From Dyella sp. A6 (GTDB taxonomy: Bacteria; Pseudomonadota; Gammaproteobacteria; Xanthomonadales; Rhodanobacteraceae), in contig NZ_CP132911.1 of assembly GCF_036320485.1 (NCBI RefSeq), positions 2,294,001-2,358,000 of the forward strand: 64,000 nucleotides of DNA, in the 5' to 3' direction. This document shows positions 6,723-16,360 of the stretch, one piece after another. The position numbers and the translations under genes are program-made. The notes beneath the pieces are model-generated. The model was not told the origin of the DNA. It searched no databases and worked only from the letters and a program-made list of their open reading frames with translations. How positions within the stretch are numbered: position 1 is the stretch's first letter; each line of letters opens with the position of its first letter.

Positions 6723-8526
6723 TATCAGCGCGGCGTATCTTGCCCAAGCGGCCGATCTCGCGAGCAATCCAGGTCAGCAGGCAGCCTATGATTCCATGGG
6801 CAACTGCGTGGTGCTCGCCGGGCCCGGCAGCGGCAAAACCAAGACGCTGGTGCTCAAGCTCGCCCGGATCATGGCAGAGGATGTGCGAGCACCCAGAGGA
6901 GCGGCATGCATCACCTATAGCCAGGAATGCGCTCGCGAACTGACGCGTCGGCTGGAGCGACTTGGTCTGCGCGAGGCCCCCAATCTTTTCATCGGCACGG
7001 TGCACGGCTTCTGCCTGAGGCATCTTCTTATGCCCTATGGCCGGCTTGCGGATCTGCCGGTGCCGTTTCCGCTCACCGTCGCCACGCAGCGGCAGAGTGA
7101 CCAGGCGACTAAGCGCATCGGCGATCGGCTGTTCGGCGTCGGCCATCCCAACAAGCCCATAGACCTTGGGCGGCATCGACGGTCTGTCCTTGACCGGACG
7201 TCGGTTGCTTGGACGAGTGAAGGAGAGCTCGCGACATGGGCGGAGGGATATGAGGCCGAACTGCGTCGACTAGGTCTGATCGACTTCGATGATCTTGTAA
7301 TCTTCGGGCAGCGCCTGGTTTCGGAGCACGACTGGGTGCTCCCGCTGCTTCAGGCGAAATTTCCGGTGCTCGCGGTCGATGAATATCAGGATCTCGGCGT
7401 GGCCTTGCATCGGATCGTCAAGCGTGCCGCCTTCGATGGCGGCATCCGGCTTTTTGCGGTGGGAGACCCTGACCAGTCGATCTACGGCTTCACCGGCGCA
7501 GACGGAGCGCTGTTGCAGGAGCTTGCCGAGCGGGACGATGTCGAGCGCGTTCAATTGCAGCTCAACTATCGTTCGGCGTCGCGCATCGTCAGTGCATCCG
7601 AGATGGCGCTAGGCGAGGTCCGTGGCTATCAGTCCAACGACCCGGACCGCCAAGCGGTCATAGAATTCGTTCAGTGCGCAGATGGCCTTGAAGGGCAGGC
7701 CGCGCATGCGGTCGCCGAGATCATTCCAGCAGCTCTCGCGGCCAAGCCCGGACGCGCGCTAGGTGACATTGCCATCCTCTATCGTGACTACCGAGCCGGC
7801 GACGTCGTGGCGGAAGCCGTCGCTGCCGCTGGTATCGATTTCGTTCGCGTCGACACCGCGGCGCCCTATCGCAAAGTCGCGCTCACGAGCTGGCTCGAGG
7901 ATTGCGCGGCGTGGTGTGCCGGTGGCTGGCGAGTGGCCCGGCCGCAGTTGCGTGGACTGCTCGATCGCTGGCTCGGATTTCACCGCACTCGGATTTCAGA
8001 AATGCAGGCTCGAGAGGAATCCCAGCGCCTAACGCAGCTTCTATGGTCGCTTCGCGTCGAGGAGGGCCTCGCCCGGGATTTCGTGACGGCGGTGCGGGCG
8101 GGAATGCTTGATGTGCTGATGGCGGCCGAGCCGAGTCTCGCCGATCAGCGTGAGCAGGTGGATCGCATGTCGGCGGCACTAGCGCTCGGGGGACCGCTCG
8201 ACGATCTCAATCTTACAAGCCTTGGCGGCCGCGACGGATCTCCATTGCATCTGAACTTGCTGACGCTGCACTCAGCAAAGGGGTGCGAGTACGACGTTGT
8301 GATCATGGTCGGTCTCGACCTCGGAAGTTTGCCCTGGCGAAATGAGTTGCCCGCCGCTCGCCGCGAGAGCCGGCGACTCTTCTACGTCGGCCTCACGCGC
8401 GCGCGCGACGAAATTCATATGCTCTACTCGGGCTACGTCGACACGGGCCGCGGCCGGATGCATTGGGGGCGCTCGCCATTCTTGGATGAACTTGAAGCGC
8501 GAATCGAGGAGGCCGAGGGCGAGTAG
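6709..8526 (+). CDS. gajB: Gabija anti-phage protein GajB (UvrD-like helicase)
   Basis: A 605-residue superfamily 1A helicase. Walker A is AGPGSGKT (about 37-44), motif II is VDEYQD (about 223-228), motif III GDPDQSIYGFTGAD follows, then motif IV/V TLHSAKGCEYD and motif VI FYVGLTRARDE (about 557-567). It is somewhat longer than the roughly 500-residue Bacillus GajB but all core helicase motifs are intact. Start ATG 6709 has GGAG ten bases upstream and overlaps the end of gajA by 14 bp; longer in-frame starts further inside gajA are rejected. In the known system GajB senses DNA ends and stimulates GajA and nucleotide depletion. Confidence 0.88.
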   Translation: MPLRSISAAYLAQAADLASNPGQQAAYDSMGNCVVLAGPGSGKTKTLVLKLARIMAEDVRAPRGAACITYSQECARELTRRLERLGLREAPNLFIGTVHGFCLRHLLMPYGRLADLPVPFPLTVATQRQSDQATKRIGDRLFGVGHPNKPIDLGRHRRSVLDRTSVAWTSEGELATWAEGYEAELRRLGLIDFDDLVIFGQRLVSEHDWVLPLLQAKFPVLAVDEYQDLGVALHRIVKRAAFDGGIRLFAVGDPDQSIYGFTGADGALLQELAERDDVERVQLQLNYRSASRIVSASEMALGEVRGYQSNDPDRQAVIEFVQCADGLEGQAAHAVAEIIPAALAAKPGRALGDIAILYRDYRAGDVVAEAVAAAGIDFVRVDTAAPYRKVALTSWLEDCAAWCAGGWRVARPQLRGLLDRWLGFHRTRISEMQAREESQRLTQLLWSLRVEEGLARDFVTAVRAGMLDVLMAAEPSLADQREQVDRMSAALALGGPLDDLNLTSLGGRDGSPLHLNLLTLHSAKGCEYDVVIMVGLDLGSLPWRNELPAARRESRRLFYVGLTRARDEIHMLYSGYVDTGRGRMHWGRSPFLDELEARIEEAEGE

Positions 8527-8817
8527 TTCGGCGTGCCGTAGAAACCAGTCGCGCGTTCATCGCTACTCGCGATCTAAAATTGTGAAAGCGTCGCTGGAAG
8601 TCCGCTCTTGGCCGCATGGCGTCCTGCGGCCAGTGGCGGACGTTCCCGACCCGCGAGCGAATGGCGACCGCACCAGGGCAGTTGGCAACAGTGATCGCTG
8701 GCCTGAAGCAGTTTCTGCTGCCACTGATCGAGGACGTAAACGGTGGCTGGCGCTGGAAGCCGCGAGAAGGCTGGGCTCGCTGATACGCTAATGGGTCTGC
8801 GGAACACAGGGTCGGCA
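8527..8817. other. Spacer between gajB and the AbiTii gene
   Basis: About 290 bp. It contains a small open frame of 40 codons (8660-8782) encoding a protein with the stretch GLKQFLLPLIEDVNGGWRW, without a convincing ribosome site; it may be a gene remnant. There is also a hairpin-prone GGCCGCATGGCGTCCTGCGGCC. A related stretch (GTCCGCTTCTGGCCGCAGGC) follows the attC site near 4702, so this may be a degraded recombination or terminator relic. A terminator for gajAB with a T-run is not evident. Confidence 0.35.
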
Positions 8818-9750
8818 ATGCCCGACGGATCAACTTGGAGTAAGCGCGTTTTGGCCCAGCCCATCGTCATCCAACTCCAGGAGTTAGCATCGGACAGCAA
8901 TCACGACATCAACGACTTGCTCCGCAAGGCGCTGATGGTGGCCACCAAGCTCGAACTGGGCGAGTTCAGCGAGTGGATTCTCGCCGAACTCAATGGCTAT
9001 TCCGGGGCCAGCCGGGACAATTTGCCCGAATATCGGATCATCCGTGGCGACCTGCGGGTTCACAATCCTTATCATGGATTGCAGCCGTTCATCGTGCCGC
9101 AGGAACTGCACGAGGCCGTTACCCTGATCAATGTGACGGAGTCCGTGGCCTCCTTATGCGAGCTGGCGTCCGGGAAGACGCAAGGTGAGATCGTCTACCA
9201 GTTTGCACCCGAGCAGGAGCGCATCCTGATGTCGATGCAGGGAGGATTCGCCCAGCTTCGACCGATGCGAGTTGTGGGGGCCAACAAGCTGAAGGCAATC
9301 CTCAATGCCGTGCGCACGCGCATCCTGGAATGGGCGCTCTCGCTGGAGGCGGAGGGTATCGTGGGTGGCGGACTTTCATTTTCGGCAAGCGAAAAGCAGG
9401 CGGCCATGGATAGCCAGAGCATCCGTATCGAGAATTTCCAGGGAATCCTCGGCAACGTGCTGGGCGGGTCGGTGACCCAGACTAACACCCTGCATATCGT
9501 CGCCTCGGACTTTTCGTCGCTGGCTCGTTATCTGGCCGAGAAGGGCGTCAAGGAGGCTGAGATCAAAGACCTGGAGTTGGCCGTGCGCGACGATCCCGAG
9601 CCGGGCAAGGGAGGGAGCTTCGGACCGAAGGTGAGTGCTTGGATTGGAAAGATGGTGACCCTGGCAGCTACAGGAGGCTGGGAGGTCGGCGTGGCGACCG
9701 CTGGCGGCGTGCTAGCCGCAGCGTTGAGCAAGTTCTATGGGTTCAGCTGA
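8818..9750 (+). CDS. AbiTii-domain abortive-infection-like protein
   Basis: A 310-residue protein. The N-terminal half fits the AbiTii domain: VIQLQELASDSNHDINDLLRKALMVATKL then EFSEWILAELNGY. Next comes a linker with IRIENFQGILGNVLGGSVTQ, then a conserved-looking tail (FGPKVSAWIGKMVTLAATGGWEVG) ending in a Gly/Ala-rich hydrophobic segment that could insert in a membrane. The start is uncertain. ATG 8818 is used here, but TTG 8851 has a much better ribosome site (GGAG at 8837-8840) and begins right at the domain. It lies 290 bp after gajB on the same strand, suggesting a defence island. Biochemical activity of AbiTii proteins is not established. Confidence 0.78.
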   Translation: MPDGSTWSKRVLAQPIVIQLQELASDSNHDINDLLRKALMVATKLELGEFSEWILAELNGYSGASRDNLPEYRIIRGDLRVHNPYHGLQPFIVPQELHEAVTLINVTESVASLCELASGKTQGEIVYQFAPEQERILMSMQGGFAQLRPMRVVGANKLKAILNAVRTRILEWALSLEAEGIVGGGLSFSASEKQAAMDSQSIRIENFQGILGNVLGGSVTQTNTLHIVASDFSSLARYLAEKGVKEAEIKDLELAVRDDPEPGKGGSFGPKVSAWIGKMVTLAATGGWEVGVATAGGVLAAALSKFYGFS

Positions 9751-10185
9751 GCCAGATGGCGGCACTCTGCTCGGTTGCGTTCATGCCAGAGGGAGCTCAA
9801 TTGATGGGTGTCCACTCCTGGCCGAAGTTGGCCTGTCGACTCATGCTGCTGACGAGCGTTGTCCTACTCGAAGCGGGAGCGTCGCGCCGTCGACGACTGA
9901 TTGCAGACTCACGTTACCGGCCAAGGCTCGAACCCATGCAAAGTGAAAGGACAGCTCTTAATGCCCTTCCTCGGGTAGCCATACGCGCGTAGAGGTCGAC
10001 CGCGGCAGAAGCAACATCGATATCAGCAGCGGCCTCGCCCGCCGTCGATGCTGCCCGCAGCCGACACGACGCCGGTCGCACCAAGGGATGACTGCGCGCC
10101 GTGTTACTCAATGAAGCGCAGCGACACACAAGCACAAGCAACACCGGGTGGCATACCTGATGGCATACCAGTTAATTTCGTCCAC
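9751..10185. other. Island end: gene-free segment next to tRNA-Ser
   Basis: About 435 bp without a supported gene. Near its right end is a direct repeat, GGCATACC-TGAT-GGCATACC (10150-10169), next to the tRNA terminator. Repeats of this kind are often seen as recombinase arm-type sites beside integrase genes at tRNA loci, but no integrase frame is present here. A minus-strand frame at 9914-10144 has no domain and no ribosome site. Confidence 0.45.
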
Positions 10186-10212
10186 AAAAAAAGCCATGTA
10201 AATCATGGCTTT
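10186..10212 (-). terminator. Rho-independent terminator of tRNA-Ser
   Basis: On the minus strand, AAAGCCATG-ATTTA-CATGGCTTT is followed by four more T residues, 12 bp beyond the encoded CCA end of the tRNA. It is a canonical stem-loop plus T-run. Confidence 0.85.
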
Positions 10213-10224
10213 AGTTGCTATATC

Positions 10225-10317
10225 TGGCGGAGAGAGAGGGATTCGAACCCTCGATAAGGCTTTTGACCCTATACTCCCTTAGCAGGGGAGCCCCTTCGGC
10301 CTCTCGGGCATCTCTCC
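10225..10317 (-). tRNA. tRNA-Ser (anticodon GCU)
   Basis: A 93-nt class II tRNA. Acceptor GGAGAGA pairs with TCTCTCC, and CCA is encoded. The anticodon loop CTGCTAA gives GCU. There is a long variable arm, as expected for serine, and the T-arm GGGTTCGAATCCC is intact. Its 3' end faces the accessory region, so this gene is the likely integration target. In many gammaproteobacteria serine tRNA genes lie downstream of alaS-csrA, matching the order here. Confidence 0.97.
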
Positions 10318-10341
10318 GAATTTTCACCGCATTCCTGCGGA

Positions 10342-10363
10342 GCCGGCAAGGATACTTGCCGGC
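10342..10363 (-). terminator. Stem-loop after csrA
   Basis: GCCGGCAAG-GATA-CTTGCCGGC lies between csrA and tRNA-Ser, 25 bp past the csrA stop. There is no T-run, so it may stabilise the 3' end or act as a processing site before the tRNA rather than terminate efficiently. Confidence 0.5.
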
Positions 10364-10388
10364 ACGGCTCAGGTAAAGCCTTTGATCG

Positions 10389-10586
10389 TTATTCGCCCGA
10401 ATCCTCGGACGAGCCGGCGTCGTTTTCGCCCTTGATGCGCTGGTAGATTTCCTCGCGATGCACCGCGACGTTCTTCGGCGCATTGATGCCGATCCGCACC
10501 TGATTGCCTTTCACGCCGAGAACAGTGACGGTCACCTCGTCGCCGATCATCAGGGTTTCACCGACCCTTCGGGTCAGAATCAACAT
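10389..10586 (-). CDS. csrA: Carbon storage regulator CsrA
   Basis: A 65-residue RNA-binding protein of normal CsrA/RsmA length. It starts [18 protein letters not shown] and contains [28 protein letters not shown], including the conserved VHREEI region whose arginine (R44) contacts GGA motifs in mRNA. CsrA dimers control translation and stability of mRNAs for carbon storage, motility and biofilm. ATG 10586 has GGAG seven bases upstream; the longer frame to 10658 is a non-coding extension. It lies between alaS and tRNA-Ser with its own 262 bp upstream region, so it probably has its own promoters. Confidence 0.97.
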   Translation of the reverse strand: MLILTRRVGETLMIGDEVTVTVLGVKGNQVRIGINAPKNVAVHREEIYQRIKGENDAGSSEDSGE

Positions 10587-10848
10587 ATCGCTACTCCATT
10601 GAATACCAGTGGTCACAGGCCATCTGCGTAGCGGTGCCTCACCCCTGAGCACGACCACTTGCAGTTCGGCTACAGCGTCCGAAAGGCCTTGCCGCCTTCC
10701 CGGGCCTTGAAGCTAGAGAATGCTCCGATAGACGCCCTGCCTCCGCAATGCCGCTTACACGACTTCACGACATCCCCCGGATGGTAGCCGAGCGCCGCCC
10801 CCGGGTGCAATGCGTTATGCAGGTGCTATGGACGTATGGATCATGCTC

Positions 10849-13488
10849 TCAGGCTTTCGACAGGTGTTCCGATACCCAGTTCCCCATATCGGCAAGCAAT
10901 ACGGGCAATTGCGGCAGGTCCGCACCACCGCCCTGGGCCATGTCGGGTCGACCACCACCCTTGCCGTCGATCTGACGCGCGACATGCGCTACCACGTCGC
11001 CAGCCTTGATCCGGCCCAGCGCGCTGCCATGTACGCCGGCAACCAGCGACACGCGACCATCGGCGGCGCCGGCAAGCAGCACCACGCAATCGCCCAGTTG
11101 CTGCTTGAGCTTGTCCATGCTGTCGCGCAGCGCCTTTGCATCGAGGCCTTCGATGCGCGCGGCGATCACCTTAATGCCCTGGATGTCCTGCGCGGAGGAT
11201 GCGAGGTCGGCAGTGGCGGAACCCGCCGCCTTGCTGCGCAACGACTCCAGTTCGCGCTCCAGTTTCTTCTGGCGCTCGAACAGCTGGCGCAGCTTTTCCA
11301 CCACCTCGTCGCCGCTACCGGACAGCAACTGCGACAGCTCGCCCAAGCGACGTTCCTCGTCGGATACGTAGGCTAGTGCACCGTCGCCGGTTACCGCCTC
11401 GATGCGGCGCACGCCGGAGGCCACCCCCGACTCGGACACGACCTTGAACAGGCCGATATCGCCGGTGCGCGTTACGTGGGTACCGCCGCACAGTTCGGTC
11501 GAGAAGTCGCCCATCTTCAGCACGCGGACCTCGTCGCCGTACTTCTCGCCGAACAGCGCCATCGCGCCGAAAGCGATGGCGTCGTCGTAGGCCATGTGGC
11601 GCACGTCGGCCTCGGCGTTCCGGCGCACTTCGGCATTGACCAGCGCTTCCACCTCGGCCAGTTCCTCGCGGCTCACCGGCTTGTTGTGCGCAAAGTCGAA
11701 ACGCAGGCGGTCGGGTGCCACCAGCGAGCCCTTCTGCGTGACATGGGTGCCCAGCACCTTGCGCAGCGCGGCATGCAACAGGTGGGTGGCCGAATGGTTG
11801 AGCACGATGGACTGGCGCCGTGCCGTATCCACCTGCGCATCCAGCAGATCGCCGGCGCGCAGCGGCTGCGCACCGTTCCAGATGCCGGCATGACCGAAGA
11901 ACACACCGCCCATCTTGAGGGTATCGGCCACCTCGAAGCGGCCACCGGCACCGGCCAGGAAGCCGGTATCGCCGACCTGGCCACCCGACTCGGCGTAGAA
12001 CGGCGTACGATCGAGAATCAGCAACCCCTTCTCGCCATCGTCGAGCTGTGCGACCTGACGGCCGTCGCGCACGATGCCCAGCACCTTGCAGCCGGCAGCT
12101 TGCAATGTTTCGTAGCCCAGGAACGCGGTCGGCTGCAGCTGACTGGCCAGTTCGGCCGGCATCTGCCCCTTGGCCTCGAACTTGCCCGCCGCACGGGCCC
12201 GCTCGCGCTGTTCGTCCATCGCGCGCTCGAAGCCGTCCATGTCCACGTCCAGACCGCGCTCACGCGCGATGTCGGCAGTCAGGTCGACCGGAAAACCATA
12301 GGTGTCGTACAGACGGAAAGCATCCTCGCCGGCGATGGTCTTGCCGGACTTGCCGGCCACCTCGTCGAACACGCGCATGCCATGTTCCAGCGTTTCGCCG
12401 AAACGCTGCTCCTCGGTACGCAGTGCGTCTTCCACGAAAGCTTGCTTGGCCTTGAGCTCGGGATACGCCTCACCCATTTCGGCCACCAGCGGCGCAACCA
12501 TCTTCCAGAAGAAGTCGCCGCGCACGCCGAGCATCCAGCCATGCCGCAGGGCACGGCGAATGATCCGGCGCAGCACATAGCCACGGCCTTCATTGGACGG
12601 CAGCACGCCGTCGACGATCAGGAACGAGCACGCGCGGATGTGGTCGGCGATCACCCGCAACGACTTGTTGGCCAGGTCCGGCGTGCCGGTGAACTCCGAC
12701 GCCGCCTTGATCAGGTGACGGAACAGGTCGATGTCGTAATTGGAGTGGACGTGCTGCAGTACGGCAGCCAGTCGCTCCAGGCCCATGCCGGTATCCACGC
12801 AGGGAGCCGGCAACGGCGACAGCGTGCCGTCCGGGGCGCGGTCGAACTGCATGAAGACCAGGTTCCAGATCTCGATGTAGCGATCGCCGTCCTCGTCCGG
12901 CGAACCGGGCGGACCACCAGCCACGTCCGGGCCATGGTCGTAGAAGATCTCGGTGCACGGGCCACAGGGACCGGTGTCGGCCATCTGCCAGAAATTGTCC
13001 GAGGCGTACGGTGCGCCCTTGTTGTCGCCGATGCGCACGATGCGCTCGGCCGGCACGCCGACGACCTTGTTCCAGAGCTCGTAGGCCTCGTCGTCGGTGT
13101 GATAGACGGTCACCCAGAGCTTGTCGGCGGGCAGCTTCAGCACATCGGTGAGCAGTTCCCACGCCCAGGTGATGGCCTCGCGCTTGAAGTAGTCGCCGAA
13201 CGACCAGTTGCCCAGCATCTCGAAGAAGGTGTGATGCCGCGCGGTGTAACCCACCGAATCCAGGTCGTTGTGCTTGCCGCCGGCACGCAGGCAGCGCTGC
13301 ACGTCGGCCGCGCGCACGTACGGCAGCTTCTCGCTGCCCAGGAACACGTTCTTGAACGGCACCATGCCCGAGTTGGTGAACAGCAGGGTCGGGTCGCTGG
13401 CCGGCACCAGCGAACTGGACGGCACGATGGTGTGGCCCTTCGAGCGGAAAAAGTCGAGAAAAGCGGAACGGATATCGGCGGTTTTCAT
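10849..13488 (-). CDS. alaS: Alanyl-tRNA synthetase
   Basis: An 879-residue class II synthetase charging tRNA-Ala. Visible landmarks are the start [19 protein letters not shown], motif 2 region [21 protein letters not shown], the editing-domain zinc residues HSATHLLH and CGGTHV, and the C-terminal domain with an oligomerising coiled coil ([21 protein letters not shown]). Length matches the family. It follows recX on the same strand with a 71 bp gap, the common recA-recX-alaS order apart from the inserted gene described at 14195. Confidence 0.98.
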   Translation of the reverse strand: MKTADIRSAFLDFFRSKGHTIVPSSSLVPASDPTLLFTNSGMVPFKNVFLGSEKLPYVRAADVQRCLRAGGKHNDLDSVGYTARHHTFFEMLGNWSFGDYFKREAITWAWELLTDVLKLPADKLWVTVYHTDDEAYELWNKVVGVPAERIVRIGDNKGAPYASDNFWQMADTGPCGPCTEIFYDHGPDVAGGPPGSPDEDGDRYIEIWNLVFMQFDRAPDGTLSPLPAPCVDTGMGLERLAAVLQHVHSNYDIDLFRHLIKAASEFTGTPDLANKSLRVIADHIRACSFLIVDGVLPSNEGRGYVLRRIIRRALRHGWMLGVRGDFFWKMVAPLVAEMGEAYPELKAKQAFVEDALRTEEQRFGETLEHGMRVFDEVAGKSGKTIAGEDAFRLYDTYGFPVDLTADIARERGLDVDMDGFERAMDEQRERARAAGKFEAKGQMPAELASQLQPTAFLGYETLQAAGCKVLGIVRDGRQVAQLDDGEKGLLILDRTPFYAESGGQVGDTGFLAGAGGRFEVADTLKMGGVFFGHAGIWNGAQPLRAGDLLDAQVDTARRQSIVLNHSATHLLHAALRKVLGTHVTQKGSLVAPDRLRFDFAHNKPVSREELAEVEALVNAEVRRNAEADVRHMAYDDAIAFGAMALFGEKYGDEVRVLKMGDFSTELCGGTHVTRTGDIGLFKVVSESGVASGVRRIEAVTGDGALAYVSDEERRLGELSQLLSGSGDEVVEKLRQLFERQKKLERELESLRSKAAGSATADLASSAQDIQGIKVIAARIEGLDAKALRDSMDKLKQQLGDCVVLLAGAADGRVSLVAGVHGSALGRIKAGDVVAHVARQIDGKGGGRPDMAQGGGADLPQLPVLLADMGNWVSEHLSKA

Positions 13489-13559
13489 GCAGGTCGCGGC
13501 AAATCAGAGAAATAAAGACCACGCTGTGGCGACGCCGCGCGACGTACCTGCCGGGTGGA

Positions 13560-14060
13560 TCAGGCCTCGTCGTCGGCAGCGTCGTCGACGTCTGCGTGGG
13601 TTACACGCCGTACTGTGGCGGCGGAAAAGCCCCGGCGCAAGAGGAACTGGGCCCGACGACGCCCTTCCGCGGCATCCACGGGGCGCGCCGACGCACCGTA
13701 GCGGCGGCGCAACTGCGCGGCGGCCAGCGCCTCCCAGTCGGCATCGACGTCCTCCAGCCAGGTGCGGATACGGGGGTCCGGCAAGCCATGGCTCTTGAGT
13801 TCGGCGCGCAGCCGGGCCGGGCCATAGCCCTGCGCGATGCGACTGCGGATCAGCACCTCGGCAAAGCGTTCGTCGTCCTGGTAATGCTGCTCGCCCAACT
13901 GCGTCAGCGCCGCGTCGGCCTCGACCTCGTCGTAACCGCCCTGGCGCAGCTTGCGCCCCAATTCCCGCCGCGAGTGTTCGCGACGCACTAGCAGCCCCAG
14001 CGCCTTGTTGTAGGCGCTGGGGCGTGGCTTGCCGGAACCGTCGTCGTTACGCCGCTTCAT
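13560..14060 (-). CDS. recX: Recombination regulatory protein RecX
   Basis: A 166-residue RecX with its three-helix repeat layout: ALGLLVRREHSRRELGRKLRQGGY, then QHYQDDERFAEVLIRSRIAQGYGPARLRAEL, then a third repeat near RRRYGAS. RecX binds RecA filaments and limits their activity. ATG 14060 has GGGAG seven bases upstream. Unusually, it is not adjacent to recA: a gene on the opposite strand lies between them, so recX presumably uses its own promoter in the 134 bp gap shared with that divergent gene. Confidence 0.95.
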   Translation of the reverse strand: MKRRNDDGSGKPRPSAYNKALGLLVRREHSRRELGRKLRQGGYDEVEADAALTQLGEQHYQDDERFAEVLIRSRIAQGYGPARLRAELKSHGLPDPRIRTWLEDVDADWEALAAAQLRRRYGASARPVDAAEGRRRAQFLLRRGFSAATVRRVTHADVDDAADDEA

Positions 14061-14194
14061 CACGAAGCTCCCACATCGCGTGCTGCCCGTACCGACTCGG
14101 ATGCAAAACAACGCCGGGCATGATCCTGGTCAAGCGTGCCGCATGGTGTGCGTCCATCATGGGGCGGACACCCCTGCCACGGAGCCCTAAGCCG

Positions 14195-14554
14195 ATGTCG
14201 AAGCATTTCCCCTCGATCACCAAGGATGTCTCCTCCCACCTCAAGATACTTCGCGCCGATATCGGCGACACCATGCAAGGTTTTTCCGCGATGGCGCAGG
14301 CCGCCTTGCGTGACGGCGCGCTGGACAAGAAAACCAAGGAACTCATCGCACTGGCGCTTGGCGTGGCCGGGCACTGCGATGCCTGCCTGGGCTTCCACGC
14401 CGAGGCGCTGGTGAAGCTGGGCGCCACGCGACAGGAGGTGGAAGAAGCACTTGGGATAAGTGTCTACATGGGCGGCGGCCCGTCGCTGATGTACGCGGCG
14501 GACGCGATCGCGGCATTCGAGCAGTTCTCGTCACTGGCCGAAGCGGCACGCTGA
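14195..14554 (+). CDS. Carboxymuconolactone decarboxylase (AhpD-like) family protein
   Basis: A 119-residue protein of the AhpD/CMD fold. The redox signature HCDACLGFHAEAL (about residues 58-70) gives a CxxC plus downstream histidine, typical of AhpD-like disulfide reductases rather than of true decarboxylases. TKELIALALGVAGHCDAC is the usual family block. ATG 14195 has GGAG ten bases upstream. It sits between recX and recA, opposite in strand to both, and ends at a strong shared terminator. A peroxide-defence role would fit beside katG further along, but that is inference. Confidence 0.85.
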   Translation: MSKHFPSITKDVSSHLKILRADIGDTMQGFSAMAQAALRDGALDKKTKELIALALGVAGHCDACLGFHAEALVKLGATRQEVEEALGISVYMGGGPSLMYAADAIAAFEQFSSLAEAAR

Positions 14555-14561
14555 GAACTAT

Positions 14562-14598
14562 CCGGCGGTCCATGCGCCGTGCACGCATGGACCGCCGG
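14562..14598. terminator. Perfect 15-bp stem between convergent CMD gene and recA
   Basis: CCGGCGGTCCATGCG, a 7-nt loop, then its exact complement. It lies 8 bp after the CMD stop and 6 bp from the recA stop, so it can serve both convergent transcripts. No long T-run is present. Confidence 0.75.
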
Positions 14599-14603
14599 TG
14601 CGA

Positions 14604-15641
<1,038 letters not shown>

Positions 15642-15761
15642 CGTCTTGGGTTCCGGTTGGTGATGTTGGGGAGATGATGCCCGGCATACGTCTCACGGGC
15701 TGCGATCTTTGCCGGTCGATTATCCCATATCGACACGAGCCGGCCGGCAGCGCCAGCCGCA

Positions 15762-16271
15762 TCAGTCTGTCAGCGCTTTCCGAAGGCCTTCGAGCGCCGC
15801 GGCCACGGTCTGCCGGCGTACCGCCTCGCGGTCGCCGTCGAAATGGAACAGCCGTGCGTGCGCATAGCCGCCGCGCCGCTTCCAGCCGATCCACACCGTG
15901 CCGACCGGCTTTTCCAGTGTGCCGCCCGACGGCCCGGCAATGCCGGTGACCGCCACCGCCAGGCCGGCACCGAAACGGGCCAGCGCACCGGATACCATTT
16001 CCAGCACGGTTTCCTCGCTGACCGCGCCGGTCTGTTCCAGCGTGCGTGGATTGACCCCCAGCAGCGCCTCCTTGGCCTCGTAGCTGTAAGTCACTACGCC
16101 GGCATCGAACCAGGCCGAGCTGCCGGGCAGATCGGTCAGCGTCTTGGCGACCCAGCCGCCGGTGCACGACTCGGCCGTCACCAGCATCAGTTTCTGCCGC
16201 AGCACGTCGCCGGCGACCTGGTGCGCCAGTGTGTGCAGCTCGGCATCGGTAGGAACAGAAGGTGACTCCAT
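15762..16271 (-). CDS. pncC: Nicotinamide-nucleotide amidohydrolase, CinA C-terminal type (PncC)
   Basis: A 169-residue stand-alone CinA C-terminal domain. Hallmarks are [18 protein letters not shown] near residue 30, the [15 protein letters not shown] block, and [23 protein letters not shown] with the conserved GPxGG. The enzyme deamidates NMN to nicotinate mononucleotide in the pyridine nucleotide cycle. The length matches PncC rather than the roughly 400-residue two-domain CinA. It is divergent from mutS with an 89 bp gap and upstream of recA, an arrangement shared by many gammaproteobacteria. Confidence 0.93.
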   Translation of the reverse strand: MESPSVPTDAELHTLAHQVAGDVLRQKLMLVTAESCTGGWVAKTLTDLPGSSAWFDAGVVTYSYEAKEALLGVNPRTLEQTGAVSEETVLEMVSGALARFGAGLAVAVTGIAGPSGGTLEKPVGTVWIGWKRRGGYAHARLFHFDGDREAVRRQTVAAALEGLRKALTD

Positions 16272-16360
16272 GCGAGACTCCCAAGCTTGAGCCCGGCACG
16301 TTAACGCGTACCGGATATCCCGATCCACCCCCTGCCGCACGCTTTTCGCACGCACGCCCC

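Noticed and set aside
9914..10144. Minus-strand 76-codon frame near tRNA-Ser, considered as an integrase remnant
   Set aside because: No catalytic R-H-R-Y region or other integrase motif can be seen; only position suggests it.
11476..13515. A 679-codon open frame on the + strand opposite alaS
   Set aside because: It is the complement of alaS in a high-GC genome, has no domain, low-complexity His/Gln/Ala-rich composition and no ribosome site.
15642..15761. LexA box upstream of recA
   Set aside because: Neither CTGT-N8-ACAG nor TTAG-N6-TACTA type sites could be found; SOS control cannot be claimed from sequence.
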